Program-made: the position numbers and the translations under genes
Assembly (NCBI GenBank): GCA_026182355.1
Contig: JAPFBL010000585.1
Span: 98,433-162,432, forward strand
DNA from: Hermatobates lingyangjiaoensis
Taxonomy: Eukaryota > Arthropoda > Insecta > Hemiptera > Hermatobatidae
Reading direction: 5' to 3'
Length of the DNA stretch: 64,000 nt
Shown: one piece after another, positions 53,414-64,000 of the stretch
How positions within the stretch are numbered: the first letter of the stretch is position 1
How the letters are laid out: each line of letters begins with the position of its first letter
Notes under the pieces: model-generated
Told to the model about the DNA's origin: nothing
The model's database searches: none
What the model saw: only the letters and a program-made list of their open reading frames with translations

Positions 53414-53490
53414 CATGATTTCACATAAACACATGAAGTAACAACCAATGATCAAACCACAATATGAAATGGGAAAACGGACTAAGATAT
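53414..53490 (-). repeat. Fold-back family, left-arm fragment F16
   Basis: ATTTCACATAAACACATGAA, GTAACAACCAATGATCAAAC, CACAATATGAAATGGGAAAA, CGGACTAAGATATTTGAAG. The rest is missing. Confidence 0.8.
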
Positions 53491-54763
53491 TTGAAGAAAT
53501 GTAGTAATTTTATTAAATACATTTGATGGCTATTTAATACAATTAACTATATGTGTTTTATACACTAAATACATTTAATCCCTTATATATTAAAGTATCT
53601 TCAACATATAAGACACTATTAGGTCATCTTAATACATAATATATAGTACATCTACGCGTATAATAGTACATGTTTGAAGCTTCCAAGAATTACAATGAAG
53701 TATTCAAACTTCTTGCCATTGAATGTGTTTTCTTGTCCTCAAATGGAAATTTATTTTATGTACACTTTTGAGTCTATATATTTATTTAGAATTTGTAGAC
53801 TATGGATCATGCAAAAACGTGAATAATATTTACTTATTTTTTTTTAGTGTTAACAGTAAAAGCTCGCAGTGCCAGTTTTATTCGTTCCCAGGAAGAGCTC
53901 ATATTCCGATTTAAAGAAGCATTATCAAATCAATTTTTCAATATTGAAATTAATATGAAATAAATAATACATTCTCAAAATTCCTCTTTTTAAATTTATT
54001 TTTTAAAGAGAAAAGGTTCAATTAGAAAAACTAAACAAGACTATACATGTCATATGAATAACAAAAATGCATGCAAGAAATAACCATGTTTAATCTACTA
54101 AACTTAAAACGGAGACCATCTAGTCTGGCACTATGAATTTTTATAAAAATTCATAATTTTCGTAAAATTCAAAATTTCATAAATTTTTCTTCGTAGGAGA
54201 CAAAAATTATTACGAATGGCTGCTCGTAAAATGAATTGGTACAATGAGGCACTTGTACTACGAGGTTCTAGTGTATTGGATTAATTGGGAGGAGTATATA
54301 TAAGTGGCAGCCAATAATTATATAAAGCGTGTGTTTTCTTTGAATATACAAGCATTAGTGATTTTTTTTTTGTATTTTCTTTCAGCATGTTCCACTGTGT
54401 ATTACATGCATCATCGTCAAATTGTACGCAATACTTCATTAACATGACATTAACATATGCAATACTTTCATTAACACTACAAAGTACTTATTTTAACTTA
54501 TTTATATTCATTCATAATTCAACAATTAATTATCTTTTTCTTAAATATCTATGCTGTACAAAAATTTTAGAAATTCCTTATAATAAACTTGCATTAGTGA
54601 TTATTAATGTACTTTAATTTGAGTGTTCTTTATAATGAACAGGCCATAAAAAAAAAAAATCAAAACAAAGTATTATTTTAGGATAAATCATCTGTTATAT
54701 TTAGCAATATATAATAGATATCATTTAGAGCAGAATTGAATTTTTATTACTTTGATTAGTGAG
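53491..54763. other. AT-rich intergenic DNA, nothing recognised
   Basis: A small palindromic ATTTTTATAAAAATTCATAA / AATTTCATAAATTTTTC area lies at 54136-54190. No gene supported. Confidence 0.5.
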
Positions 54764-54778
54764 CAGTAGTAGTAGTAG

Positions 54779-54820
<42 letters not shown>

Positions 54821-54822
54821 CA
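54764..54822. repeat. (GTA)n microsatellite
   Basis: About 19 GTA trinucleotides with one GGA interruption. Confidence 0.96.
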
Positions 54823-55509
54823 GCTGTAGAACGAAATGAAAAGGACGGCTTGAGGAAGATGAGCATTTGCAGAGGGAAGTGCGCTATCGATTGCCAGCAA
54901 ACCATATTCCCGCCATCTAGGTCATTGCTGATTTGATTTCCATATCCTCTCGCTAAACCTGTCTCTGATATTCAAGGCATGCTCTCTTTTCATCTAGCAC
55001 CCAAGTATTTGAATAGTTTCTCAGTAGTTACGTAACAAGTGTGAAATTCATTGAGAGACTATTTCTAATTTACTTGCTTATCTAAATTATATTTATTTTA
55101 TTTTCAAAATTTTATGACTAAAAACAATACAAAAAGAGAAAAATTCAATGATAAAATTGAATTTGTCGCATAAATAAAATCATGTTTTGCTTAAATTATT
55201 TCCAATATTTTGGGGAATTTGTATATCTAGCTTAATAATATCGGTTTCAAACTTTGTCCACTCTCAAAAGGAGTGTTAAATTATAGTTTATTATAAAAGA
55301 ATACTTTCTGAGCTGATCGTACATTTAAAACTTATAATTATAGATGTAACATCCCATATAGAAGAACTTTTCTTAAATGTTGCTTCACAAAAAATATCTC
55401 GTTCTTTTCCAAGCAGACATTGTTATTTTTCCATTGCCCACACTTATAAGGCTTTCCACCTTTTAGTGCTGTTCTAGAGACAGAATTGTGGCTAAATTAT
55501 TATTTTATT
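54823..55509. other. Intergenic DNA with a GC-richer patch
   Basis: 54830-55010 is GC-richer with no recognised motif. The rest is AT-rich. Confidence 0.45.
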
Positions 55510-55755
55510 TATTATTTATATTATCTGTTGATTGTACATTGGGAGTCCTAAATTTTGACTACCTCAAGTGTATTTAGAGTAGGGATCTTTAACGAGTTCC
55601 TGACATCGTACAAGCTCGGGACCGACGTCTTAACGTCCTCTCCGAGGGATGAGGTGTTCACTTGAATAAATCGAGGGCCAGGTGGATGTAGAACCCCAAA
55701 CCTAGCAGTTCAGAGGCGAGTGCGTTAATCACTGGGCTAACCTGGCCACCACGTT
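55510..55755 (-). repeat. tRNA-derived SINE
   Basis: Head at 55690-55755 on the minus strand (CAGGTTAGCCCAGTGATTAA, B-box relic GGGGTTCTACATCC), then body blocks TCGATTTATTCA, CTCGGAGAGGACGTTAAGAC, GTCGGTCCCGAGCTTGTACG and AACTCGTTAAAGATCCCTAC. It lacks the distal tail. The B box is damaged. Confidence 0.85.
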
Positions 55756-55851
55756 GGAAATTTGTCAAGTTTATTAGGTAGGTGATTTTTCACAAAATTA
55801 ATGATAAGAGGGTCTTAAGACTGTCAACCTTACGTCCTCTACTTGGTGTAA

Positions 55852-56083
55852 AAGGGTAGCTCAATAGCTTTTGTGTATTTTTTTATGGTTTCTGAATAAG
55901 TAGGTCTGTTTTCGATTCCCACTCATGCACTTGATTATTTTCACGAGGTATGAGAAAAAAACTAAACACAGCATCCCTCAGAGAGGACGTTTAGACGATA
56001 GGTACCGAGCCTATACAACGTCAGATATTCGTTAAAGATCGCCTAAAATAAATACAGTTGAACTAGAGAAAATTTGGAACTTC
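55852..56083 (+). repeat. tRNA-derived SINE, opposite orientation, diverged
   Basis: Plus-strand head (GGTAGCTCAATAGCTTTTGT, GGTCTGTTTTCGATTCCCAC), then CCTCAGAGAGGACGTTTAGA, CGATAGGTACCGAGCCTATA, CAACGTCAGATATTCGTTAA and AGATCGCC. It faces the copy at 55510-55755 head to head. Confidence 0.7.
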
Positions 56084-57315
56084 TAATGTAGAATCATAAC
56101 GGATACATGATATCACATTGAAGAATATCATCAGAGGAGAAAGTTTCTGCTCTTAGCAAACCCTTAGTTCAAAAAAAAAAAAGAAAAAAAGAAGACTTAA
56201 TTGAAATTCTTGACTCGATATTCTCTCAAGGAGGACATTGCCTTTCACATTTCTCATAGCCTTGTTCTAGGGGGTTGAAAGGTGACACTTTATAACTATT
56301 TTAGTTATACCTTAGGTTATTGTTTCTTAGGCAGTGAGTTGTAGACTTGTTTGTTCAGTAGATATACTTGCATTATTTTTAATAAACAAACATTGAACCT
56401 TTATGTGAAAATAAAAGACAAAATGTTGAGGAATCTAAGAAGGCATTTTCTCTTACGTTCATTAGATATAAGTGTTTATCAGATTTATTCACCTCTCACG
56501 TGAATAAATCGAGAGCCAAGTAAATGTCAAACCCACCTGGGTAATTAGAAATATTTAAAAATAATATTTGTTGTTGAATAAAAAAGTAAGGTTCTGATTT
56601 TCTGCAGTCGGTCATTTCTTGTAATAGAATGCGAAACACTAGTTTATGTGTTGTGAAAAAGATAAAAATGGGAAGCAAAGGAAAGCAGTGTGAATGGTGC
56701 GGTTGAATTAAAAGAAGGTAAATTTCGAGGCGTGAGTGGCTAAAAGAAAAGGAAGGAAGATGCATAATGGAGACGGCATTGGCGTGGAGATTGCGGATAA
56801 GGAAGAAGAGGCGACACTGGGCACGTTGCCAGCCAGCAGTGACCTTGTTTACCATCTCTTCATTCACAGCAGCAGGCATTTAACATTTAAATAGTACAAA
56901 TATTTTAAACATGTCTGACCGAGTTGGCATACCGGCTAAATAGTTTGTACTGGCCAATGTTTGGTTGATTGTACTGGAAGAGAGGTCATTTGAATTAACT
57001 ATGTAGGAGGTGCGTGGGTTTAAAAGTGACAAGCGTTCGAGTCAACTCAGCTGTTTTGACCTTCTTAATCTGATGGCCTTGGAGCAATGAGTCCTCAAGC
57101 ACAGCTCTGCGACTCAACACCGAATTAACCACTATCTCTTTAACATCAGCTTACCCTAAGTAAGTCTAGTTAAGTCTTTGTTAGACAGGAAGTTCTAAAA
57201 AGGAAGTGGCAACACCTGTACGTTAAAAACACACTTATTGAAAATGACTAATCTAGCAAATTGACGCATACATCAGACACTTGCTAAGCAAAACTATTTT
57301 TTCCATTATTTCTTT
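56084..57315. other. Intergenic DNA with a SINE fragment and an unexplained open frame
   Basis: 56473-56540 is a SINE piece (AGATTTATTCACCTCTCACG, TGAATAAATCGAGAGCCAAG). The 127-codon minus frame at 56496-56879 runs into it, so its last 15 or so residues are SINE. Its start lies in GC-richer DNA (MPAAVNEEMVNKVTAGWQRA), but I recognise no domain. 56910-57170 is another GC-richer patch, possibly an old SINE of a different family. Confidence 0.4.
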
Positions 57316-57424
57316 ATTGTTTAACCGATCCCCTAGCAGGTGAAAACGTCAGCCGTTCACCGGCTTTTTGTTTGGCCGGTGACTCTATAGATTCTACATT
57401 CAGAGTCCTAAATTTTGCGACATT
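57316..57424 (-). repeat. SINE tail fragment
   Basis: TTGTTTAACCGATCCCCTAG, CAGGTGAAAACGTCAGCCGT, TCACCGGCTTTTTGTTTGGC, CGGTGACTCTATAGATTCTA and AGAGTCCTAAATTTTGCG are the tail half only. The head and central body are missing. Confidence 0.85.
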
Positions 57425-57736
57425 TATGACTCCCTAATATTTTTACCTTTTAAACGCTATCCTAAAACGAACAACGTTATCAGGAACAGAAAAAGTTAGT
57501 ACATTGTAATACACTGTTAAAATACCCTTTAAAATACAGGAGGTCATACTTGCATGATAAGGACGGTTGTCATCATATCAAAGTGAGTTTTTGTTCTTGT
57601 CATATTTCGTGCTTTTCTACTGGTATTTTATATATTTCTATCAACTACATAAAAATAAGCGTACGAAAACAGTAATTGTAGATGACAATAGTTGTAGAAG
57701 GATATATGTCAATTTTTTTGTCCCTTTTTTTTTTTA
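57425..57736. other. AT-rich spacer between SINE copies
   Basis: No feature seen. The 88-codon plus frame at 57567-57833 crosses into the SINE and is spurious. Confidence 0.5.
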
Positions 57737-58036
57737 TTGTTTAACCGATCCTCTACCGGGTAATAACGTCAGCCCTTTACAGGCTTTTTGTTTGATCGGT
57801 GATTCTATATTGGGAGTTCTAAATTTTGCCTAACACAAGTGCATTTCCAGTAGGGATTTTTAATGAATACCTGATGTCGTACAGGCTCGGTACCGACGGC
57901 TTAACGTGCTCTCCGAGGGATGGCGTACTCAGATGTATTCACCTCCTGCGTGAATAAATCGAGGGCCAGTGGGGATCGAACCCCGAACTACCAGCCCAGA
58001 TGTGAGTACGTTAACCACTAAGCTAACCTGGTCCTC
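57737..58036 (-). repeat. tRNA-derived SINE, best-preserved copy
   Basis: Head on the minus strand: GACCAGGTTAGCTTAGTGGT, TAACGTACTCACATCTGGGC, B box GGTTCGATCCC. Body blocks: CTCGATTTATTCACGCAGGA, CTCGGAGAGCACGTTAAGCC, GTCGGTACCGAGCCTGTACG. The tail has GCCTGTAAAGGGCTGACGTT, ATTACCCGGTAGAGGATCGG. Both Pol III boxes look intact. Confidence 0.9.
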
Positions 58037-60054
58037 TTTTCGGTCCTTAGTATGTAATATTTTGTTTTTACTATAATACCTTATAGTCTGTTTCAATATT
58101 AATATTTAATATAATTGAGGAAAACAAAAAGAAGGCTAGCAATCACAAAAGCATGCTAATTGATATTAATTCAGTATCATATATCATTCGACGAATAAGT
58201 TTGTTAAGCTCAGAAGAAGCAATTTCTTAGTAGTGATGACTACTTAAAACACTATTTCGTTGTTTGTTAACAAAAGATTAACAATAAACTTATAAACTTA
58301 TAAACAAATAAACTTATAGATCTTTATAAATATGAAGACATGACAAGTATGAAAGTGAATTTCTTTATCCTCAGTAAATAGTACATTTATTCAAATTAAC
58401 AATTTATTATTTTTATAATTCATAATAACAAAATGTTTCAATAAAATACCAAAGCACATATAAGTTGAAAGATACGATTTTTATTACACCTATTTGTGAG
58501 AACATATACAAGATGGATTCCTTCCAGGCATCTGTTTGATTGCTATGCATGCTATCTTGATTTACTTTATGGGTTTCAGCCTTCATAAATTATTGTTTTA
58601 TCTGTATATATAAATATATTTCCCCATTATACGAATACTAAAACATACATCCATACGTGTGATAAATTACACCTATGCTAAAGAAGGGACATTTAAATCA
58701 GTTGGGTATTGAAGCTATAGTATCTCGAGTGGTCCTCACTTCCAACCTTTATAATCAGTCAAAACATATTGCTATTATAACAATTAGTGATAAATTAATT
58801 ATTATAAATTTCAGATTAAATTTTAAACTATTTACCTATGCAAAACTGACCCCACACTCCCAATATTTGCTGCCAATTTAAATGCTAGGGATTCATTGAT
58901 AAGAAAAAAAACCTATAGATTCTGCTCCAAAACAGCAGTTTCAATATAAAACTGCCACTATCTCTTAACTGCTATTTAAATTAAAGATTAGTAAATATAA
59001 TATAAAACATATGTAGTTTAATATATTATCACGGCATAAAAAAACTGAAATAAAATAATGAAATCAAAGATTGATCTCATTTTTTCATCAAATTTTGATG
59101 ATTTCATCAAAGATGAAATCAAAGTCAGTCGTGAAAATATGAAAATAATGATGTACTCAGACCTTTGGAATTCTTGTCATTAAATCTTGGTAAAAACTAT
59201 ATATTGATGGGTTTCGAAATATTGATGTAATTTAAGTCATATATTTTTGTGTAAAAAGGTTTCTTTTTAAAAACACACTTAAAACTCATTTTAATATTTC
59301 AAGTAATCGTCATCATCATGAGGGGAGATGTAGTTGGTTTCAGATACGAATATACGCTTCTATGTAACCTAGAAGTAAATTTAACCTACATTTTAATCAT
59401 TTTTCATTATTTAATATTATTTATATTCTATATAAATATAACATGATTTTACAATAAACTTATGAAATAAAAAAATCAATGTTTAAAGCACAGCTTGAAA
59501 TTCAGAAATGTGTTTATAATCTGTTGACCAAGGATCTGGCCCTTGTCACAATTACACAATGAAAGATTCATTCATTTCAATCATCAATCTGTGTCTCTGA
59601 AACAGACAATCCTTGGTCGAAAGGGCAAAGTCTCCATACTGAATTACTATCATTTAGACGTTGATACATCATAGTTATTATTTATTTCATTATAACGGAT
59701 CTAGGAAGTGAGATGAAGCAACCAGGTAAATTCTGAGCTTTAATAGTATTTTTGTCATAGTGCATACTGTGATTCTCAAAAATCTCCTTTCTTCGTTGTT
59801 TTTTAACAACATCATGGTTTTATGTTTCAAGAAGTTGGTGTTCTTCCTATAGTATCTACACCAATAGGTTTTCCCCTTATATTGCCGATCCACTATGTTA
59901 GTGGAATAATAACAACAACACTACTTGCTATTTTATTTAAATTTGTAAATTGTGTTCTTATTACGTAATTCGTAAATTAATTTAATTAAACATAAATACT
60001 TTTATTTTCTTTTTTTTTTAAGGTGACTATAGCACTGCATCTTAAAAAAAAAAA
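58037..60054. other. AT-rich intergenic DNA
   Basis: A small TTTCATCAAATTTTGATGATTT palindromic region (59085-59130). The stretch 59520-59910 is a little GC-richer; its 67-codon minus frame has no motif I can name. No gene supported. Confidence 0.45.
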
Positions 60055-60760
60055 CTATTGTACTTCCTCTCTTCTATACTGAAGTACCCCAGCAGTTAGC
60101 TTCAACACCTCCAAGAAGCTCAGCACTTTTGCTGGTTCCAGCGGTAAAACTTTTTCTATGGTTTGTTGAGTGTCCCGAAGCACCTGCCTCTCTGCAGCAA
60201 AGTAGCCTAACAAGTTATCAGCAGGTGGAACGGTGTTTCTTCCTCTTTGCAGAATCTGCACAAACCATCATTGATAATGTCCATTCAGGCTCCCTATGTT
60301 TCGGAAGAAAGTACTCCCTTTCTCCTTCTTCGGGATGGTCTTCTTCGGGTCCTCGGGTGCACTTGTGGGAGGTTCCCACTAGTTAGCGCTTTTGAACCCT
60401 TTGCGCTTCCGGAGGATGGTCTCCAGACTTCCTTCTCCTCACAGGGGAAAATCCCTGAAGTTCTATCGGTGGTATTTTGTCCGCTCTGGCAGAACACCGC
60501 ATACCGGAGTAAGGCTATTTACTCAAGGGAGTCGCCTGGTGCCCTTGATGCTCCGTTCATAATACAGAAACCCCTGTATCATCCATCCATCGGCACGGAT
60601 CGCATAACACCTTAGATTGGGGCTGGGATAAAAGGAGAAGATTTGGGGATTATAAAGATTGTGAAACGAAGGTGGTCAGTCCCAGCCCCTGATCACCTTC
60701 TCCTCCTCTTTCGTTTGTCCCTGCATATAGCAGGTTAGCAAGGTAGCCTCGTGAAGGCCA
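60055..60760 (-). pseudogene. Decayed non-LTR retrotransposon 3' coding region
   Basis: GC-rich segment read on the minus strand. At about 60200-60270 one frame gives NDGLCRFCKEEETPFHLLIT then C and a stop. This is the C-x2-C...H...C knuckle with an E-E-E-T-P-x-H-L-L core found at the C-terminus of many LINE proteins. The next frame continues GYFAAERQVLRDTQQTIEKV to a stop at 60055, so at least one frameshift separates the halves. Upstream (60290-60500) a basic Arg/Pro-rich frame and further short frames are uninterpretable. No RT motif was found. Confidence 0.6.
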
Positions 60761-62047
60761 AAAGTCGGAGTGAGTTTTAGAGGCGCTTAATCACTCCATT
60801 ACTACCCCAACATAAATACATATACTTATAAGTAACCGAGTAACATTCTACAAGGAAATGGACAAATTTTAAAAAAATAAATCACTATTATAATGTTTAA
60901 ATATTATATATATATATACTCCTTACTCAAAAAAATGCTACTCAATAAATTAATTATTACAAGAATTCATTGTTGTGATATTCTGTTGATAACATTTTGA
61001 AAATTATTAAAGCAAATTTTGAGTCAAAGAAGGCTTCGTTTGTTTTTGAGTTTACTCGATTTATCTAGATTTCATTTATCTAAGAATCATTGTACATTTT
61101 TTAAACAATATTTGTTAGAAATATAGTGGAAGTCGAAACAGAGAATATTGAAATTATTATAACAAAACTAATCCTCCTGCTTTATATTGTACAAGTCACT
61201 ATCCTGCCAAAAGATCTAATTGATCAGCTAAATAACATGTTATTTGTAACTGCATAATGTTTAGTTTTAGATACAACTATATCTAAGGGGGCAGTAATGA
61301 ATTGATGACCTCAATTTGAGTACCGTTACTGCTATCCACACAATAGGTTCAAAAGCCATTAGAGGATTATGTGTGTCAATAATAAAATGATAAATTACTT
61401 CCATTTCACCAAGTGTCTTCACATGTAAATATAGATTTCAAGTTTTCCTAAACAATGATAAATTAAGTATAATGGTGTCTCTTGTTAAATTGTTGATTGA
61501 TGGATACATCAACGATTTCAACTTAGCAATCACCTGTTTAATAAAAGAATAATAAATAGTTATTATTATTTTGTTTTCTTTAAGAAAAGAACAAATATAG
61601 ACTGAAAGAAAATAAATAATGAATTAATATTTATATAAACAAGTGTAAACTTTCAGTTCTGGCACCCAGGAGGCACATGGAATTCCTTTGAAGATCTTAA
61701 TGCACATGAGTGTTCGGATCAGTAATGAGTACGATGTATATTTCTTTTATTTAAAATGTATATTTTTATAATAATATAAGTGGCTACCTGTGCGGCACTA
61801 ACCATGATTTTTTGTAATACAGATGCACTTACTTCAAGAAAAAATATAGGCTACTTCAAAAAACAGCATAGTTTCGATATTCTTTTATGAAGATACATGA
61901 TTGTGACTACAGTAAATATGGTGATTTATATTTGATGTGATGTTTGGAAGGTTTGTGAGTTAAGTAATCTGTAAGAGAGTAGAAGCGTCGGAATCGTGGG
62001 CGTGGTCTAGGAAGGGAAAGTCTTGAGTGATACTTGGTCAAGGATTG
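60761..62047. other. AT-rich intergenic DNA, nothing recognised
   Basis: A short TA tract at 60906-60919. No gene or repeat family recognised up to the start of the 33-bp satellite. Confidence 0.5.
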
Positions 62048-64000
62048 TCTCGCCTACTCCCCAAACAGCTTTACCGACACTAGCCTGGCCTCCCCACACA
62101 GCTTTACCGACACTAGCCTGGCCTTCTCACACAGCTTTACCGACACTAGCCTGGCCTTCTCACACAGCTTTACCGACACTAGCCTGGCCTTCTCACACAG
62201 CTTTACCGACACTAGCCTGGCCTCCCCACACAGCGTTACCGACACTAGCCTGGCCTCCCCACACAGCTTTACCGACACTAGCCTGGCCTTCTCACACAGC
62301 TTTACCGACACTAGCCTGGCCTCCCCACACAGCTTTACCGACACTAGCCTGGCCTTCTCACACAGCTTTACCGACACTAGCCTGGCCTCCCCACACAGCT
62401 TTACCGACACTAGCCTGGCCTTCTCACACAGCTTTACCGACACTAGCCTGGCCTCCCCACACAGCGTTACCGACACTAGCCTGGCCTCCCCACACAGCTT
62501 TACCGACACTAGCCTGGCCTTCTCACACAGCTTTACCGACACTAGCCTGGCCTTCTCACACAGCTTTACCGACACTAGCCTGGCCTTCTCACACAGCTTT
62601 ACCGACACTAGCCTGGCCTTCTCACACAGCTTTACCGACACTAGCCTGGCCTCCCCACACAGCGTTACCGACACTAGCCTGGCCTCCCCACACAGCTTTA
62701 CCGACACTAGCCTGGCCTCCCCACACAGCGTTACCGACACTAGCCTGGCCTTCTCACACAGCGTTACCGACACTAGCCTGGCCTCCCCACACAGCGTTAC
62801 CGACACTAGCCTGGCCTCCCACACAGCGTTACCGACACTAGCCTGGCCTCCCCACACAGCGTTACCGACACTAGCCTGGCCTTCTCACACAGCTTTACCG
62901 ACACTAGCCTGGCCTTCTCACACAGCTTTACCAACACTAGCCTGGCCTTCTCACACAGCTTTACCGACACTAGCCTGGCCTCCCCACACAGCGTTACCGA
63001 CACTAGCCTGGCCTTCTCACACAGCTTTACCGACACTAGCCTGGCCTTCTCACACAGTTTTACCGACACTAGCCTGGCCTCCCCACACAGCGTTACCGAC
63101 ACTAGCCTGGCCTTCTCACACAGCGTTACCGACACTAGCCTGGCCTCCCCACACAGCGTTACCGACACTAGCCTGGCCTCCCCACACAGCGTTACCGACA
63201 CTAGCCTGGCCTTCTCACACAGCGTTACCGACACTAGCCTGGCCTCCCCACACAGCGTTACCGACACTAGCCTGGCCTTCTCACACAGCTTTACCGACAC
63301 TAGCCTGGCCTTCTCACACAGCTTTACCGACACTAGCCTGGCCTCCCCACACAGCGTTACCGACACTAGCCTGGCCTTCTTACACAGCGTTACCGACACT
63401 AGCCTGGCCTCCCACACAGCGTTACCGACACTAGCCTGGCCTCCCCACACAGCGTTACCGACACTAGCCTGGCCTTCTCACACAGCTTTACCGACACTAG
63501 CCTGGCCTTCTCACACAGCTTTACCGACACTAGCCTGGCCTCCCCACACAGCGTTACCGACACTAGCCTGGCCTCCCCACACAGCGTTACCGACACTAGC
63601 CTGGCCTCCCACACAGCGTTACCGACACTAGCCTGGCCTTCTCACACAGCTTTACCGACACTAGCCTGGCCTTCTCACACAGCTTTACCGACACTAGCCT
63701 GGCCTCCCCACACAGCTTTACCGACACTAGCCTGGCCTTCTCACACAGCTTTACCGACACTAGCCTGGCCTTCTCACACAGCTTTACCGACACTAGCCTG
63801 GCCTCCCCACACAGCGTTACCGACACTAGCCTGGCCTTCTCACACAGCTTTACCGACACTAGCCTGGCCTCCCCACACAGCGTTACCGACACTAGCCTGG
63901 CCTCCCCACACAGCGTTACCGACACTAGCCTGGCCTTCTCACACAGCGTTACCGACACTAGCCTGGCCTCCCCACACAGCGTTACCGACACTAGCCTGGC
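62048..64000. repeat. 33-bp GC-rich satellite, continuing past the window
   Basis: About 59 units of TTACCGACACTAGCCTGGCC + (TTCT or CCCC) + ACACAGC(T/G) type. Two variable sites define four unit types. Three 32-bp units (near 62819, 63413 and 63610), with CTCCCACAC instead of CTCCCCACAC, shift the frame. As 33 is divisible by 3, long frames are open on both strands (up to 466 codons, 11-residue repeats such as HTALPTLAWPS or CEKARLVSVKL). These have no start context or non-repeat part and are by-products. The first unit (62048-62080) is degenerate. The array has no end in this window. Confidence 0.97.

Noticed and set aside
56496..56879. 127-codon minus-strand ORF as a host gene
   Set aside because: Its end lies in a SINE fragment, composition is ordinary for chance frames, and no motif is visible. 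Kept only as a remark.
62023..63991. Long open frames on both strands, up to 466 codons, made of 11-residue repeats
   Set aside because: The 33-bp unit is a multiple of three and lacks stops in several frames. Frames exist on both strands, end only at one-base-short units, and have no non-repeat domain.

Overview
This is a gene-poor, strongly AT-rich stretch of eukaryotic, almost certainly animal, nuclear DNA. The evidence is the lack of any operon-like coding density, tRNA-derived SINEs with Pol III box-B-like motifs, a Penelope-like (PLE) retroelement fragment with a GIY-YIG domain, mariner, hAT and pogo/Tigger-like DNA transposon remnants, kilobase-scale satellite arrays and many (TA)n, (CA)n, (GA)n and trinucleotide microsatellites. 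The mobile-element mix suggests an invertebrate, possibly an arthropod such as a chelicerate, but I cannot fix the species from sequence alone. I find no host protein-coding gene that I can support. Almost all ORFs of 60-130 aa are chance ORFs in AT-rich DNA or lie in repeats.

Layout. 1-3.6 kb: AT-rich, with a short repeat carrying a hammerhead-core-like motif (573) and a headless SINE (2.6 kb). 3.64-5.59 kb: a satellite of 74/67-bp units. 5.6-13 kb: AT-rich DNA with TA-flanked fold-back elements (7.9, 9.4 and 9.6 kb), GC-richer islets at 10.15-10.4 and 11.16-11.48 kb, and a head-to-head pair of hammerhead-like repeats at 12 kb. 13.835-14.540 kb: a complete non-autonomous pogo/Tigger-like element with TA target duplications. 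15.5-22.5 kb: an unclassified dispersed repeat, more fold-backs, a tRNA(Gln)-like SINE head and a (GA)n tract. 23.65-27.99 kb: a 4.3-kb satellite of about 31-bp units. 30-39 kb: SINEs and two overlapping inverted-repeat systems (arms 32.30-32.86/35.65-36.22 kb and 35.23-35.35/36.67-36.80 kb). 39.4-41.3 kb: second copy of the dispersed repeat, a mariner 3' end, and hairpins. 42.647-43.335 kb: a 689-bp hAT remnant with near-perfect 8-bp duplications, still carrying a BED zinc finger. 46.4-49.05 kb: a PLE-rich cluster with an internally repetitive 194-aa ORF, opposed fold-back arms and a 5'-truncated PLE C-terminus with its 3' tail. 50.8-53.5 kb: hairpins and fold-backs. 55.5-58.04 kb: a SINE cluster. 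60.05-60.75 kb: a decayed non-LTR retrotransposon 3' region. 62.05 kb to the window end: a 33-bp satellite that runs out of the window.

The most interesting recurring signal is a motif of the form CTGANGA, then a short variable hairpin, then GAAA. It is found at about 16 places on both strands in at least six otherwise different repeat families. All four bases occur at the N position, and the hairpin arms differ but mostly stay complementary. This is the pattern of a hammerhead ribozyme core (CUGANGA, stem II, GAAA), a motif known from Penelope-like elements. However, one extra unpaired base usually separates CTGANGA from stem II, and I could not locate the cleavage strand, so activity is unproven. 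The same segments usually sit beside long (TA)n runs and are often arranged as inverted pairs, which suggests a family of short retroelement-derived units that seeds both the microsatellites and the hairpins.
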